The notes under the pieces were generated by a model, which did not search any database, was not told the DNA's origin, and saw only the letters and a program-made list of their open reading frames with translations. A program made the translations under genes and the position numbers. 64,000 bases of DNA from Formicarius rufipectus (lineage: Eukaryota > Chordata > Aves > Passeriformes > Formicariidae), in the NCBI GenBank assembly GCA_013399695.1, contig VXAU01004757.1, positions 1 through 64,000 of the forward strand, given 5' to 3'. Below are positions 41,578 to 55,500 of this stretch, piece after piece (position 1 is the first letter of the stretch; each line of letters opens with the position of its first letter).

Positions 41578-44500
41578 AAACCAAAAGAGTACTATTTAAA
41601 AACAAAATCCCACAGATTAATATTTCAGATACCTGAAATAATTTAATTAATTTGTAAATTTAATACAAGGAAAGGTAAGCTGGTAATTGGGATTTATTCC
41701 AGGTAATATGGTCCTAATATGCCATACCCCCTTCACATAACATCTATCACTTCCATGGTAGTATGCGACTGTTAGAGATGACCTCTAGCTACTGTAACTA
41801 ATGTTTTTTCCTGATATTAAGTTGTAAATAACAGATATTAAAGTCAGAACATGCTCATTACATTTGTACTTAAATGCTTTTGTCTGCAAAAAGATACTTC
41901 AGGTTCTGCTCCATCATCACCTAATCTAATTCCATGTTTGGAAACTGGCAATGAAAAAAAAAAAGGTATCTGCACATTCAGAACTATGCATCCAATTTCT
42001 TGTTGGGAGGTTTATTGCAGCTGCTGTTTACCAATGGGATTATTTCCAAAGAAATGAGAGCTTTATTCCTACGAGAAAATGTTCAAAACTAATCTGGAAC
42101 TATGTGAACTTTCAACTGGTTTCTTACAGAAGAGCTGACTCTTCAGGATGATCAGTGAAAAAAGTGTATCTGGATATTTGATCTGATAATGGAGGAAAAG
42201 GTAAGAAACAAGACTTCATGCAACATAAAAATAAAAAGTTGCCTCCAGTTGCCTCTTTCAAAAAATATGCATACATTTTCTTTGCAAATACTATTTCCTT
42301 TTTTGGAGTCTGACACGCTTTTTTAAAGCTATTTGATACTAGCAAAGGCAATCATTCAATTTGAACTCCTCCACACTGGTCTGTTCCTGCTGCATCCCTA
42401 CTTTAGAAGGCTACCAGTGCACTCTATCAAGACCACATGTACCACATGAAAAAGATGCACAACATGCAAACTTCTGCCTGCACAATATTGTAATGTGGTC
42501 CAGCTAGAAACAACTTGGACTGCATAGCGGTGCTCCCAGCAGTGATCATGTCCCTCCTCTTTAACTCTCTGAGGGCATCTTGCTCATTTTGTCTTGTGTC
42601 TCCTATAGCTCATTCATGGGAACGTTCAATCAAAAACACCTTTGGAGCTGTAAGTAGTGTTTTGAATTTGCTTTCTTTATGCAGTGTGACTTTTGCACCA
42701 TGTGTGGTGTTATCCAGACTGTGCTCTGCACCAGACTGCTGTTCTCCTGCCAATACAAAGCTCAAAACCTACTTTCAAGATAACATGAAAACTCAGAAAA
42801 ACATGGAAGCTGGAGCATAAACAAGATTGATGTAAGTTTCTTTAAGTAGAAACACCTTTCATATACAGTTCCTTTTACAACCCAACACCCATCTAAATGT
42901 TTACATTTAATTAGTTTTCAAAACAGTGGATGAGATGGCTGTGGAGACATGGGAATTAGGTACAGAGACTGCTTTGTATATCACTAGCTGAAATTCCCCT
43001 AAATACAGAAAAAAGCTGCCTCCTAGAGTGCCTATTTGAAACCACAACATTGTGCTGTCTAAAACTCCAGGGCAGTAGCCATCTCACAACACCTAGATTT
43101 GCAATTTTCAATAAATACTCTTCTAGTAAGTTAAAAAACCTCAGGAAAAGACCGTATTGACAGGCTGACAGAGAATAGAAGAATATTGATGCTTAACGCC
43201 ATGAGGCATCGTTGCTCCTCGTATTGTTTAAATTTGATGAATAAAGAAGGAACTTTTGTTCCCAAGGTAATAATAGAACATTACTGATCAGTGGTAAATC
43301 TACTTTTCTTCTCTTTCTTTCTTTCCCCTTTCTCTTCCCAGAGCACGCACTTAACCCTATTACAAAGGAAAGCTTACCACTCTTCATTCAGGAACTATGC
43401 CAAAGGTCAGGAAAATATAACAAGTCAACTTTCTTTCATTAATAAATTAAAATGTCATATAAAACTCCCTAGAACAAAATATAGTAATTGCCAGCTGTCT
43501 AATTATTTTCTCATCCTCTTCCAGACCTCAACACAATGCTTCTCTTAGGCCCCCTGCCAGTGATGTTTGGAACATTAGAAATATACTCAATTTCTGCAAA
43601 GACGTTGTGTTGCAAACTGTGCTCTCATGGGCATAACGGAAGCAAATATAAGAATAATCTGATATTATTTACCTTAAATGATGAGGGAAGCGAGATTACT
43701 GTGCGCTGTCAACTCACCCTTGGGTTTGTATCCATATCCATAGAAGAACAGTTCAGTAAGAGGGGGTTAGAGGTGGCTGAGGACAAGTTTTGTTTCCCAA
43801 TTAACACTACTGAGCCATGAAAACCTTGTCTACGAGGCGCCATCACATACAAACTATCCTCCCACTGCACAGGGCCCTTGCTCTCTGCAGAGTTCAGTGT
43901 CTCCTGACTTGCTCAACAGTGTAAGCAGAGGGATCATTAGTTATGACTAGTAGAGTCTAGGAGATAATGTTGACTCTTATTTCAGGAACTATTAAGCTAT
44001 AAACACTGCTCTGAAAGCCATTTATCTGCATTTTAAGATAAACAGAGAAGCTATTCAATTAAGCAGACTGCAAGAAGTAAGCTACAGATGCCAAATCGAA
44101 CAACTTTTAAATTCCAAAAAAAGAAAATCTGTTCATTTAATAAGCACAACTTTATACTACAAAATTACCGACACAGAAGTTCATAGGCAGCAGAGCTTAA
44201 CCACTCCTCTGTCTCTGATTAAAAAATACAAATCGAAGTGCAATTACAGAACAGTTAAATCTAAGCAATCTAAATTACATGCACTTAAAATCTGCAAGTA
44301 ACTACCACAGCTGCCAGGACTGAAGTACAACGTTGCAATCCTCATAGAGCAGTATTTACATTTTATCTCCATATCGCTGTAATTTGAAGATGAGATGCTA
44401 TCCTAGACCTCCACAAATGAGATAAATGCCGAAGATGTCAGACTCGAATCTGCACTTGCTACGGAGAACATTCTTACTGAGATAAGCAAAAGGAGTGTGA

Positions 44501-44898
44501 AATTAATTTCTTGAGTCCTGCCAACTAACCAAATCTTTAAATTAAGATTATTAATCTATTTGGACGTACCACTATAAGATCTTTGAGACATTAGTTTAAT
44601 AAAATTAAAAGCAAAAGAACCAAGCGCAAACCACTAAAAAGCATACCCACAAAACAGATTCCAGCATCCTTTAATACAAGGTATTCTGAGTGTCAAGGAA
44701 AAAAATGGAATTTTTTTTNCCTTGCACTTCCAGATGCCACAGATTTTCAAGCCAGCTCTGAGGTCAGACAGAGGAACATGCAGGTGCACCATGCATCAGC
44801 AGCTGAAAGCTTGCAAAGTTGGGCCGGAATCTGATCTGCCCCCACTCCCTACATTCCTGCCGGCATTATGAACGATCCCTGGAGGAATAATACCCTAA

Positions 44899-44917
44899 TG
44901 CGGACTAATTTTCCGCA
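44899..44917. repeat. CpG-containing 6-bp inverted repeat around a TAAT core
   Basis: TGCGGA and TCCGCA are exact reverse complements separated by CTAATTT. The loop contains a TAAT homeodomain core. It lies in a patch (about 44820-44970) that is richer in CpG than its surroundings. Confidence 0.7.
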
Positions 44918-46541
44918 AACAGCCTCAGCCTCATTAAACCTGTTCTTTATCAGCATTGTTCAAAGCAGGGGTTTTTTTTAATATTGAACTCTCTTACACC
45001 CATCTAAAAAGAAAAGAAACTCCTTTTATGTTTTCTCTAGTATCATTTCTCCTATTCAGGTCCACTGGCACTACACAATGGATTCAATAAAAATACTCAG
45101 TTTCATCATATGGTAGTTATGTCCTAAAGGCTATGACATGGATTATGAGAGAGAGTCTTTTGCTGTAAGTAAAGAGATCACTCTACAATCAGGATTTAAT
45201 AGATTTCCATGAGTGGCTCATCTCAGAAATCAGGTACGTTCAAGTAAGTTAAGAAGACAATATTCTGAAAGCAGGTGTTTTCCAGGACCTGCAATTTTTC
45301 ATTGTCCTTAAATGACCTTTTATCCTACCCTGGACAAATCCTCGTGCCTTCAGTGACATCACACAGACCCTGTTAACATGAAAAGCCTTTGCCATTACAA
45401 GAATTAAAAAATTTGAACATGCTATCACCTAGCTTCATTGTGGAGTCAAAAGAGAGGCTTGTCTGCATTCAAGCATTCTCCAAAGCAGCACACCCCAAGA
45501 ACGAGGCTATGACATGCAAAACCCAAAAGTGGATCCTCTCTCCAAAGCAATGAATACCTATGTCACCTTATCCCAGATGCTTCATGATGCACATTGCGCA
45601 TCTGCAAATAATTGTTGTGAACGATTATGTCATTTTAAAAGCATTTCTGGTTTGCAGATGATAATTTTTATTACAGGACTGGCAGAAGAATGACATCTGC
45701 AGACACTCCTTCTTCCTCAGCTCCATCCAGATTATCTTGAACAGCCTGAAACTGCAAATATAGCAGAGTTTTTCAAAATACAGGATGGCGATGCAGCCAG
45801 AGGATACCTGTCCATCCTAACTGCACACTCTAATAATGATCTTTAAATGATAGAGCCAGTTGTACTGTAAGTTGCTAGTTCAGAGGAAAACAGCAGACCA
45901 AACAGTGCTGTATTCTCCAGTGTTTCTTCTACCTGCTGTTCAAACACTCAAAAGGGATTTCCAAGAACGCGGACATTGTGAAAAGGAAATGCCAGCAAAA
46001 GCACTGGGAGAAGGCAAGCCATGAATCCACAGTCCTTCACCAGTTCAATTCTAGCTAGTAGGGATATTTTGAAAGAAATACAAACAAACAAACAAATATA
46101 TTGTTTATACATATCCTAGCTAAGAACAGCATACAGAAAAAAATTAATAACCCGTGAGAGCTCTAAATTGAGGAGACAAAGAGTTAGTTGCACTGAACAA
46201 ATTGCTGTGGAAATAAAAATATTTGAAAATTAAAAATACAGCTACTATTCAATATGATAATGTCAATATTAGCAATGTAAGTATGAAAGCTATGGTCCTC
46301 ATAGCCATTCTTCTCACATGCACAATGAACACAAGTCCATGAAGTAACATTTTGATCACACGCATTTAACTATAAAATAAGGAACTTAAATGAAAAATGC
46401 AATTTATGAACCAACTTAGAAACCAAGTCAAAGCAATAACCCTATGCATGACACCAGATGCTCCCCCCATGCACAGCTCAGTTACTGACCTTGCAGAGAC
46501 AAACCTGCATTACTGCACAATGCATGTGCACTGATAACCAG

Positions 46542-46558
46542 GTGGTGCTAAGCACCAC
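46542..46558. repeat. Perfect 17-bp inverted repeat, 8-bp arms
   Basis: GTGGTGCT and AGCACCAC flank a single A. The left part together with the preceding bases (ACCAGGTGGTGCTA) resembles a CTCF core with one mismatch. Intronic; function unknown. Confidence 0.8.
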
Positions 46559-47694
46559 AAGAATGGCTGCTTTTGTTCTCCATATCATGGTGAAAAGAAA
46601 GACCTAAGAATCACATTTTACACCATTTATAAATGAAAATAAAATTATGTGTCCTAAATTTTATTATTCTGTTCTTCTAATCACTCTCTGTTCTTTCTCA
46701 TTTTTCCTCAATCTACTTCCTCCGCAGTGTTTTAATTTTTTTCTCATTTTTTTGAATATATTTGGTTCTTTCATCACAGGTTTTTCCATTAAATAAAACA
46801 AGTCTTCTTTTAAAATCTGAACTTTCCCTTGACTTATATTCCCCTGGCCTCTCTCTCAGTTGCCTTTCTTCTTTTCTATTCTACAACCTGATCCCTCTTC
46901 CAGACCCTCACTCCTGGTGTTTTCTAATGATGCTTTAACAAGCTCATGGGTATTTTCCCTTCCTTCCTCTCTCACTTATGTTCTCCTCACCTTTTGAATG
47001 ATTTATGACAAAACCATCTGACCTCGACTCCCTCCTCAGCCTTTGTGCATCTGACTCACTTATCCATTCCTCTGAAAGCACACTCAAGTTGAACTCCCAA
47101 AGCCAAACCAGGCACCACTTGCTCCCAGCTGGTATGTACATGTACACACAGCACACATGCAATGTGACACACTCAGTTCTCTACAGGAGGGTAACCTCTG
47201 CATGGCTTTTCTGCTGGTTCTCAAGCTTCTTTGGGAAGTGAAGCCTTTCTTCTCCCTTCCCAGGTTTCCCTCTGGAGAGCAACCCAAAATGACTGCTGGA
47301 TATCAAGAGCAAGTGCAAGAAGACACTGCTGCCTCTGAGAAGGAAAAACAAACTGGACACGGGCAGCAGCCCCCTGACATGATGCCGTGCTTGCCAAGTC
47401 AGTAGCTGACATGAAGAACTGCCTTTTCTTCCTTGATCAGCTTTTCAGTTTTGGTTTTTTGGGGGTTGGTATGCTTTCTAGAGAAGACCCAGGTAAAATA
47501 ACAGAGGCTGTTGTCTACTTATTTCAACTGAGATCCCAAGCTTCCATTAAAACTGAATTAGAAACCTCGACTTCAGCAACATGCCAAAAAAATACAACAG
47601 CACGAGTCTTCTAGAGACCTCACATGAAACCGAAAAAAAAGTGGCTATGCTCACCAATATGAATTTAAAATATCAAAGATCATTTCTTCTTTCC

Positions 47695-47719
47695 TTCTAT
47701 CTCTTTTAAAGAGATAGAA
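47695..47719. repeat. 25-bp near-palindrome, 12-bp arms
   Basis: TTCTATCTCTTT and AAAGAGATAGAA are exact reverse complements separated by one T. It could form a cruciform or a stem with a minimal loop. It lies in the inferred 5' intron, with no gene next to it. Confidence 0.88.
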
Positions 47720-50700
47720 ATTTTCATCCAGCTGAAGTTTAATTTCTTTCAGTCAATCCCTAAAAATAGTCTAAGTCATAAGAATGAGGGGATTATAGCA
47801 ACTATGCATTTCAAGCTGAGATGCTGTGCGAATTCAGAGAGATAGAAAAATATTTTCTCAAGTTTTCAACTTTTCATTTGTATAAAATAGCTTATTTTAT
47901 AGCTAGGTAAAGGCATACAATTAAACTTCTCCATCAGTGTAATGTAGTGTAAGCCACTATAAATACTGTAAACTAAATGCATGAATTGTGCAACATTTTC
48001 CATCAGAATATATAACGGAAAAAATGCCAAATACAGGGTAAAAGAATATAAAAAGTCAGCTTTCTTCCATAAAATAGCAGAATTCCTAAAGAATGTGTTG
48101 GTGGTCAAGTCTCTGACAAATAAGAGGTTGTTTCCATGCTACACATCCTGACTATTGGTCTGATCAACCTTGACTAAGAAATAAGTATTTGGATATTCTG
48201 TAAATAAGTACAGGGATTATTATTTTCCCATAAAGTCATCTGAAATTACTTCCTGCCAGCTTGTATTTCTTATTGCTGTTATTTTAATACATCACTGCTA
48301 AACTAACTCCCTCCTCAACTCTGTAATAAAGAAATTATTTTCTTACCTTCATTCCTGGGTGGGGACCAAGCCAGACAAAACAACCAGTATCACTGAGTTT
48401 CAGTCAGATGAACAAGGGTAAAACCAGTTTTTAGGGATGGATGTGATGACTATAGACATTCACACTTTCCTACACCTAATAATTTCTATTTCTACACTGC
48501 TTTCCTTTCTAAAGTCCCCTTGTAGTAAAGTTGGTAGAGAGAAGTTCAATCTCTGTGAGCTAAAGAACCAGACTGATCTGTATTTCCACACAGCAGAAAA
48601 ACCTTCCAAAAAGGCCAATCGATTTACCGCAACTCAGAGTTCTTATCTTTCACCCTAAGTTTACCACCATACTCAAGGAAACACATTTAAAAGATTTAGT
48701 AATACATTCACTAGAAATTTAATGTAAACAGGTATGTGTGACATCAGAAAATATTATCAGATTTAGTAATTGTACAAAATATACCATAGCCACCTAATCT
48801 TACTCAAATTGTTTCTTTAGAAAACTGCAGGTCCTCATATTGGAAATGCCTACTTTGTTCACTGACAAAAATGACATGTAACATAGATGGCACAAATGCA
48901 AGAATGCCAAATCAGAAATTTAGCTGCAACAATGACTAATGTTTGTCAAATTGACAGCAAGCTACAGTTGTAGGAGCCTCTTTAGGAGCTGATCCATGAG
49001 GCATGCATTCCAGTTTCCATTCAAGAAAAGGAAGAGGGAGTATTACTGGGGAGGAAATATCATGGGTACTCTCTGTTAGTTTTATCTTGGAAGGTGGCTT
49101 AGAACCAGAGTTTAAAATCTAGACTCCTAACATGGGAAAACATGAAGCTCATATCAATCCTAGAGGCTGAAAAAGTCCTGGTAGGCTTTACTAAATGTCA
49201 CCCAGTTAACCTCAAAACAAGCAAGAATGAACCTTTTAATAACTACTTGAAAGAATGAAGTTCATAAATTTACATTCAGAAAAGTCCAAAATATACTCTG
49301 AGAGAAAACAAACAAACAAACATTTTCTTGCACCATGAACTACATATTTTTGTTACTCAACAGAATTTCTTATATGAATACAGCTGAATAAATCAACACA
49401 CCCAGGAAGCTACATTTAAAGGAGGTTGACAGGTATTCATGAGAAGGTATTCATAAGAGGAACAGTTAAATACAGAAACAACTGAATTAGCACTTTATCA
49501 TTTATTCTACAGCCTGATGGCTGCAGTTTCAACAGCTGATACACTCAGGATAAGCACAACCTTACTTCTTTAGTTTTATCCTCAACAGCACTGTTGACAT
49601 GAGTTATTAAACTGAGAAAACTCAAATCTGAAGCTTGCTGTGTTTCAGGTAAGAACCCATGATTTCTGAAATTTCTGTACTGTTGGTACACCCTTAACAC
49701 AAGGCATGATCTCAAATCTTCACCCTTTAAAAATCCTAAAGCTGTAGAATGAAATCCCAGCTTTACTGCAAGCACTGTTAGTTTTGCCATCACCTCCAAT
49801 GGATTTAGTATTTCAAGGGAAGACATCACCTGCACAGAATTCCTCTGCCTTTCTCTGTCAGTTAGAGAAAGTCAATCAAAAAATTTATGTACTGAAGTAA
49901 TTACTGTTTGTTGCCTAGATATTAGTACCCACTGAAAATAAATGGAGTCATGATGCTAAAAATGAAGGTGAAAAAAAGACAAGCATGGACTGTAACAGAT
50001 TTACAGGATTCCTTTCAGATTTCACATTCATTGTTTTGCAGCCCACAAAATACTAGGGAGCCTGGGGAAGAAGTCAAAACTCTTGCCTTTAAAATTTCCA
50101 ACCCATTCAGAAAGAGATGACTATGAACAACAGTATTCTAACACCCTATTTCTGGTTCCCTTCTCTAGTGTAAAATGGTTTCAGATTCAGCAGTAATATT
50201 AATCAAGTGTTTTAAGACCATCTTTTCCTTTGCCTGCAAAATTGCTGCTTCTTAGCACTCTCAAGAGTTTTTCCTTCTGCCAAAGGTAAATTTAGCTTCT
50301 GCCCGTAACGATCATGGCAAAATAAGGCTCAGCACACTTCCAGCAAGGAACAGATGTACTTTATATAGGTCATTGTATTAGAATAGTTCAAACCAAAATG
50401 CTGCCAAATTAAAGGTGAAAAAAAAACGCATGCTTTTCAGGCATGCTTACAAGAAACCTGCAGAGTCATATTATTCCATCTCTATATTGCTTGCATAAGT
50501 TCAAAAAAGTTCAGTAAAACAGATTCTCTCTCTTTTTTCTTTTTTGTACACCTCTTTTAGAGAGCTTTCAAGCTAGAAATGTGTGCAAGGGAAGAAGAAA
50601 AAGCAAAAAGGGATGACACTGAAAAATAACCACAAATGATACATCTTAGAAATGTGGTGAGAACTGGGGAGAATTATTTATAGAACAGATGTCTTAGAAA

Positions 50701-52446
50701 ATTGTCCTTAGAAACACCTCCTCATCCCCAAAGAACTTCATAGTTTTTCTGTATGTCAATATCCATTGGGTTTTTTTTGCCCTACAGCAAACACAATCAT
50801 CACACCAGTGTCTGCTTTCTGTCCCTGCCACCCTTTTCCAGGACAAAGTCAGCTCAGTGCTCCTTCCCCCTTGCCCCAGCAGAGGATCACCAAATTGACA
50901 CCAAAGGACTACCTAACAGGGCTGGGCCAACCTTGCCTCAGTAAAGCCAGCTGTAAGATTTTAACAGGCTGACATTCAGCTTCAACTCAACAAAAGATTT
51001 TCAGGGGTTCATCCAAGGAGGAGAGATGGACAAAAATGCGCTCAGGCATCCATCCCTGCTTATGACCTTCTCAACCCACCCTGCAAGAATCAGGGTATCG
51101 ACAAAGGACTCTATTTCCACAGTGACACAGGCTAGGAAGTAGTCCTTGCCAAAACAAACACACCTTTCAAAATTCTCCTGCCAGCAGGGGTGTGCAGGTG
51201 TTTCTCCCCTCCTAATTTTGTAGGCCATTGGTTGGGGGACCTCTTTATCTTTCAGTCCCAAACCACATGTGCTGGGACTTCCCTACATTGTAGAGATTAT
51301 TATTAAATAAAAAAAATAATTATGGAAATCTAAATCTACATAATCCTCAGAGATCACATTTATAACTTATTTAAGCTATAAACAAAGAAAAATTGGTGGT
51401 TGGTGGAATTGGGCTAGGTCTCCTCCCATATAAGCCATCAAAATCAAGTCACCAAATTTCCCTTCCACGTAACATAGACATATTTCAGCTATAAAGAATT
51501 GTTTTCTGTACCCATCCTTCCAAAATACATAATAATTTCCAAAGCATCCTTCACTCTCCTTTGCCTATGCACACTGGGCAGACAGCTAACATGCAGGCAC
51601 TGAAGGAGAGGTGACACATACTGTATTCCCATGGTTTGGATACACTCTTCACTTTTGGACTTTACATTCATTAAAGATATAAATTAGAAGCAAATCCCTT
51701 CCTGAATGTGTTTTGCAAAGAAAAACAGGACACAATATCTGAAACACTTAAACCCTGTGTACTGTTTTAATGCCTGTTGCCAAGAACTGATGCAGTGATG
51801 CTCTTTGGCCAGCTGTGGTCCACAGGACAACAGTTAAAATCTTTTTTCACCATGAAAAGCTATCTAAAGAACAACTCTCCATCCTCCCATTCCAAAGACG
51901 GGTGTTTTGGGCTACAGTAGATCTTCTCATTTCAACTAGCAGCTCTGTGACACAATCCAGAGGCTGAAGGAGATGTAAACTATTTACCCTGCCTCTGCAT
52001 ACATTATTTTTGCGAGCCAGCAGGCCAGCCTGTCTAGGCCATGTTTGTTTATAAGGCAACTGTTCCCTGCTCCTGCAGGGTGCTCATGGAAGGAGACGCC
52101 TGGGACTTTCTGTTTAAGGAAAGCCACTAAGTGATCTGCATTTCTGGCATGGGAGATGATTTGTTTAACTTGAAAACAGCTTTGAAAAGCAGTACAGCAA
52201 GTGCAGAAGGCACCAAAAGAACCTGGTATCACCAGTGATGCTGCCAGACAAGTAAGAGGAGAAGACACTCATACAGAGAAGATCATATGGAAGTACAAAG
52301 GAACCTTGAAAGACTCTCACTTAAAATGTGCATAGTCTGGTTTCACATGTGTGCTGTGCGCTTTCTCCCTCTCTCTTTTCCACTCCTACTGCTATAATAC
52401 TTCTCTCTAGATAGTCTATCCATATGTCATTGTTGATTTTTGGGAT

Positions 52447-52514
52447 GTGTTTTTTTTTGTTTGTTTTCCTTTTTTTTTTGGTGTGTGTTTTTGGTTGGTT
52501 GGTTGGTTTGGTTT
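52447..52514. repeat. GT-rich simple repeat ending in an assembly gap
   Basis: T-runs, then GTGTGT, GGTT and GGTTT units on the plus strand. This is the opposite orientation to most of the CAAA tracts in the window. It runs straight into the gap at 52515. Confidence 0.9.
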
Positions 52515-52567
52515 NNNNNNNNNNNNNNNNNNNNNNNNNNNNNNNNNNNNNNNNNNNNNNNNNNNNN
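52515..52567. other. Assembly gap (53 undetermined bases)
   Basis: A run of 53 N. The left flank is a GGTT repeat and the right flank is unique sequence, so the missing bases are probably more of the repeat. The open frames crossing it are meaningless. Confidence 0.99.
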
Positions 52568-55500
52568 TAAAACAGGGGTGTTCAAGCTTGAGGATGAACA
52601 TACAAATAGTTCCCAGATTTGGAGACTACTAAAAATAACAACTGGAAATAAACTTAAGTTACGGAAGCTTCCTCCAATAATGTTCCATATAACGTAACCT
52701 GAAAATTTCATTTTGACTGCATACTGTTCAGCCCACAGGATTTAGTTTCTTTTCTAGATTATTTACTCATTTTGAAATCATTGTATTTTGGGGTTTGTTG
52801 CTTAGAGCCAGGTCAGTGTTTACACGGAAATGCTATTCTGACAGAAGAGTATTTACATTTTACTGAGAACGGATTTTACTCATACATTTTCAAAAATCCT
52901 GCTTTTATTTGTTTGAAACTTTTAGTCAAGTGTAGCTCAAATTTGTGAACACTTTTGACCTAAACCAAAACATTTTTCTGATAGTCTTTACCTTTTTATG
53001 CATTATAACTGTCTTAACTTTTTCAATCTGTTCTATCTACCACATCACTTTCCAGTCTGCTAGGAGAAAAGTTAAGGACAATGATGAAAAAGCATATTGG
53101 AAATCTCCTATTGTAGCTATACATTTTAATAGGATGTTAAGGTCACAGATTGGACTGAAAAGAAATATAAGATAAAGCAAAGTAAAAGTGTCTTTTTTTT
53201 TTCCCCCCTCCAAAAAGTGAAAATGACGGGAGAGCTAAAACTTAGAAAATTTACAGGAAATCATGTGACATATTGAGACAGTCACTTAAGTATCTACAGA
53301 GTTATGATAAACATTAGAAAAGCCCCTACTTATATGTGAAAATAAAGTGACATGCTGGGTCTTAGTTAAAACAAGTCACCATTCTTCCATTCTCTCAATA
53401 TTCAAGACTTTGTCACATTAGGCAGCAGAAATTTGGCCAACACCCGTGTCACAAATTTACCTCAAAGATTCGGTCTTTTGAAAATGTCAATGATTCATTT
53501 AAAAGTAATTCTGGGTTTTAATAAGGCTTAATGCCAACCACATTCTGTTTGGTTTTTTTGTTTTGTTTTTTTTTTTAAATATGCAAGGAGGCTGCAGCTC
53601 CACATTGATGATTAAATTCCAGAGGTGAAACAAGGGTTTCAGCCACAGCTGGGGCCAGCCCTTCTGGATAACAAGTATCATGTGGGACACACCACATATT
53701 TCCCATGGAATCACAGAAAAGCAGCATTTTGAGAGAGAGGAAGTATTGTCTTGTAGCTCTCCTTCAGTAGCAAACCTCACAGGCATGTCTTTTCAAAACA
53801 TCCTGCTTTGTGAAGGCTGACATAGCTTCTTTCCATTTACTTATTTCAAGACAGCAAGGAAGAGAGAAAGAAATACCTAACATAAAATGCAAGTGGGATG
53901 AAAAATAAGGCTGGCTAAGAATCTGGTCTCCTCTCCCACTGATGTGTTGCAGTGTGCACTGTTTCACACACCATGCAAAGTTCTCAGGGCAGCTTATTTT
54001 AATTTCCATCACAGCATCACTGCTATTAGTACAGGGCTGCTTGAGTTTAGTATTCAGGAAGGTTTCAAGATGCCTTTCAAACTATGCATGGCTTTCTGTA
54101 CAACATGGCTACAAGCTAATAAAGTCTGCATTTGTTAGTAGAACAACGCTTAGCTTCAGCATCAAATAGTAGACAAATATAGCACTAATTAAATGGCAGT
54201 CCTGATGCATGAAGTCTCTACTAGACTACAGGGCAGCCTTAAGAAAAGCTCTCTAGTTCTGGCAGCATGCCTTATCCCCAATTTGGACTTCTGAATTGTG
54301 TGAAACATAATTTGAGCTCAGTCCAGACTTCAGTTTTGTGGGCTCTGGGAGAGCTAACACATTCAGATCCCCAGGCAGATGCCTCCCAAATCTCCATCGC
54401 TAATCCCTTAGAAGCCTTCTGTTGTTCTCTCATCTCCATCAGGCTGAGGCAAACCTTCTCACCTTTGTGGAGCACCCAAAGCAGGCAAACCCAAATTGAC
54501 TCTTAACTTTTGGAAAGAGACTGAAAAAACAAAATCTACATTAACTAGTTTTAGTAAGTGCATACTACTCCCACTTGTGCATCATTTCAGTCAATTGTAT
54601 GGTATTTAATAAAAATATTCCATTTAACACTACCATACTATAACTTTTAAAACTATTTTTATAAAAACATACAAAAAGACAATTCGCCCTGACACACATC
54701 TCAACCATTATGCATTTGACTTTATTCCCCTCATTCTGAATTTAAGATCTCTTATTTATCTCCCTAGTCTAGTGAACTTGTATAAATTAGATCCTATTCC
54801 CTTAGAAGTAGTTATCAGTCAGAGATTGTAATTGTAATTTTGATTTGGACCATTTTTATGTGTAAAATATGAAAAACAAAAGGCCCACATGTTGAATGTA
54901 ACTTCAGCATGTTTCACACAGGCCACTATTAACAACTGCTCATCACTCCTTTTCTGCCTCCTCTGCTTTAAGCCCACCTGGCAGGATCATTACTTAAACC
55001 AACAGATATAAATTTTTCATTAATATTTTCAGAGTATTAAATACTTTTTCAAGACTTAAATGTATCAGGTGTCCACCTATTTTTTTTCCGCTTTTCAACA
55101 TTTAGTGTTCAAAACGTCAGTCTTGAGTAACTTTCTGTGGGATATTTTCCTGTTAATACAGAGAAAATATTTAGATAGCGTACCTGTAAAGTCTCTGGAG
55201 CAAATCTTAAATAATTGCTACTGACTGCAGTGACTAGTGCTGCAAGGAAACCTAGGGGAATTTATAGGTTTACTTTGAACACGTTATTATATTATTTTTC
55301 ATAAATGCCTGCCCCCGAATATGGAACCAAATCATGCAAAGGTCTTTATTCTCTGCAGAGATCTGTACTTTGCGTTAGTATATCCTGCTATGATAAGACT
55401 GTGTGAATGTTGTTCCCCACAGAATAATATGAGGACACTGAAAAAAAACCTTAATAGAATGAGACCTAAATGTTGCCAAAAACCACCTACAAAGAACAGC

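Larger units (their letters stand above)
40761..52440. other. Long non-coding stretch, inferred BMPR1B 5' intron
   Basis: About 11.7 kb of AT-rich sequence. It holds a CA/TA dinucleotide repeat (41548-41577), short CAAA blocks (46081-46098, 49304-49322), perfect inverted repeats (44899-44917, 46542-46558, 47695-47719), a pyrimidine-rich region (about 46670-46900), and an undetermined base at 44719. I found no coding exon, RNA gene or recognisable transposon. Confidence 0.7.

Noticed and set aside
52416..52711. Open frames running across the N block
   Set aside because: They cross undetermined bases and GT-rich repeat, so they cannot be interpreted.
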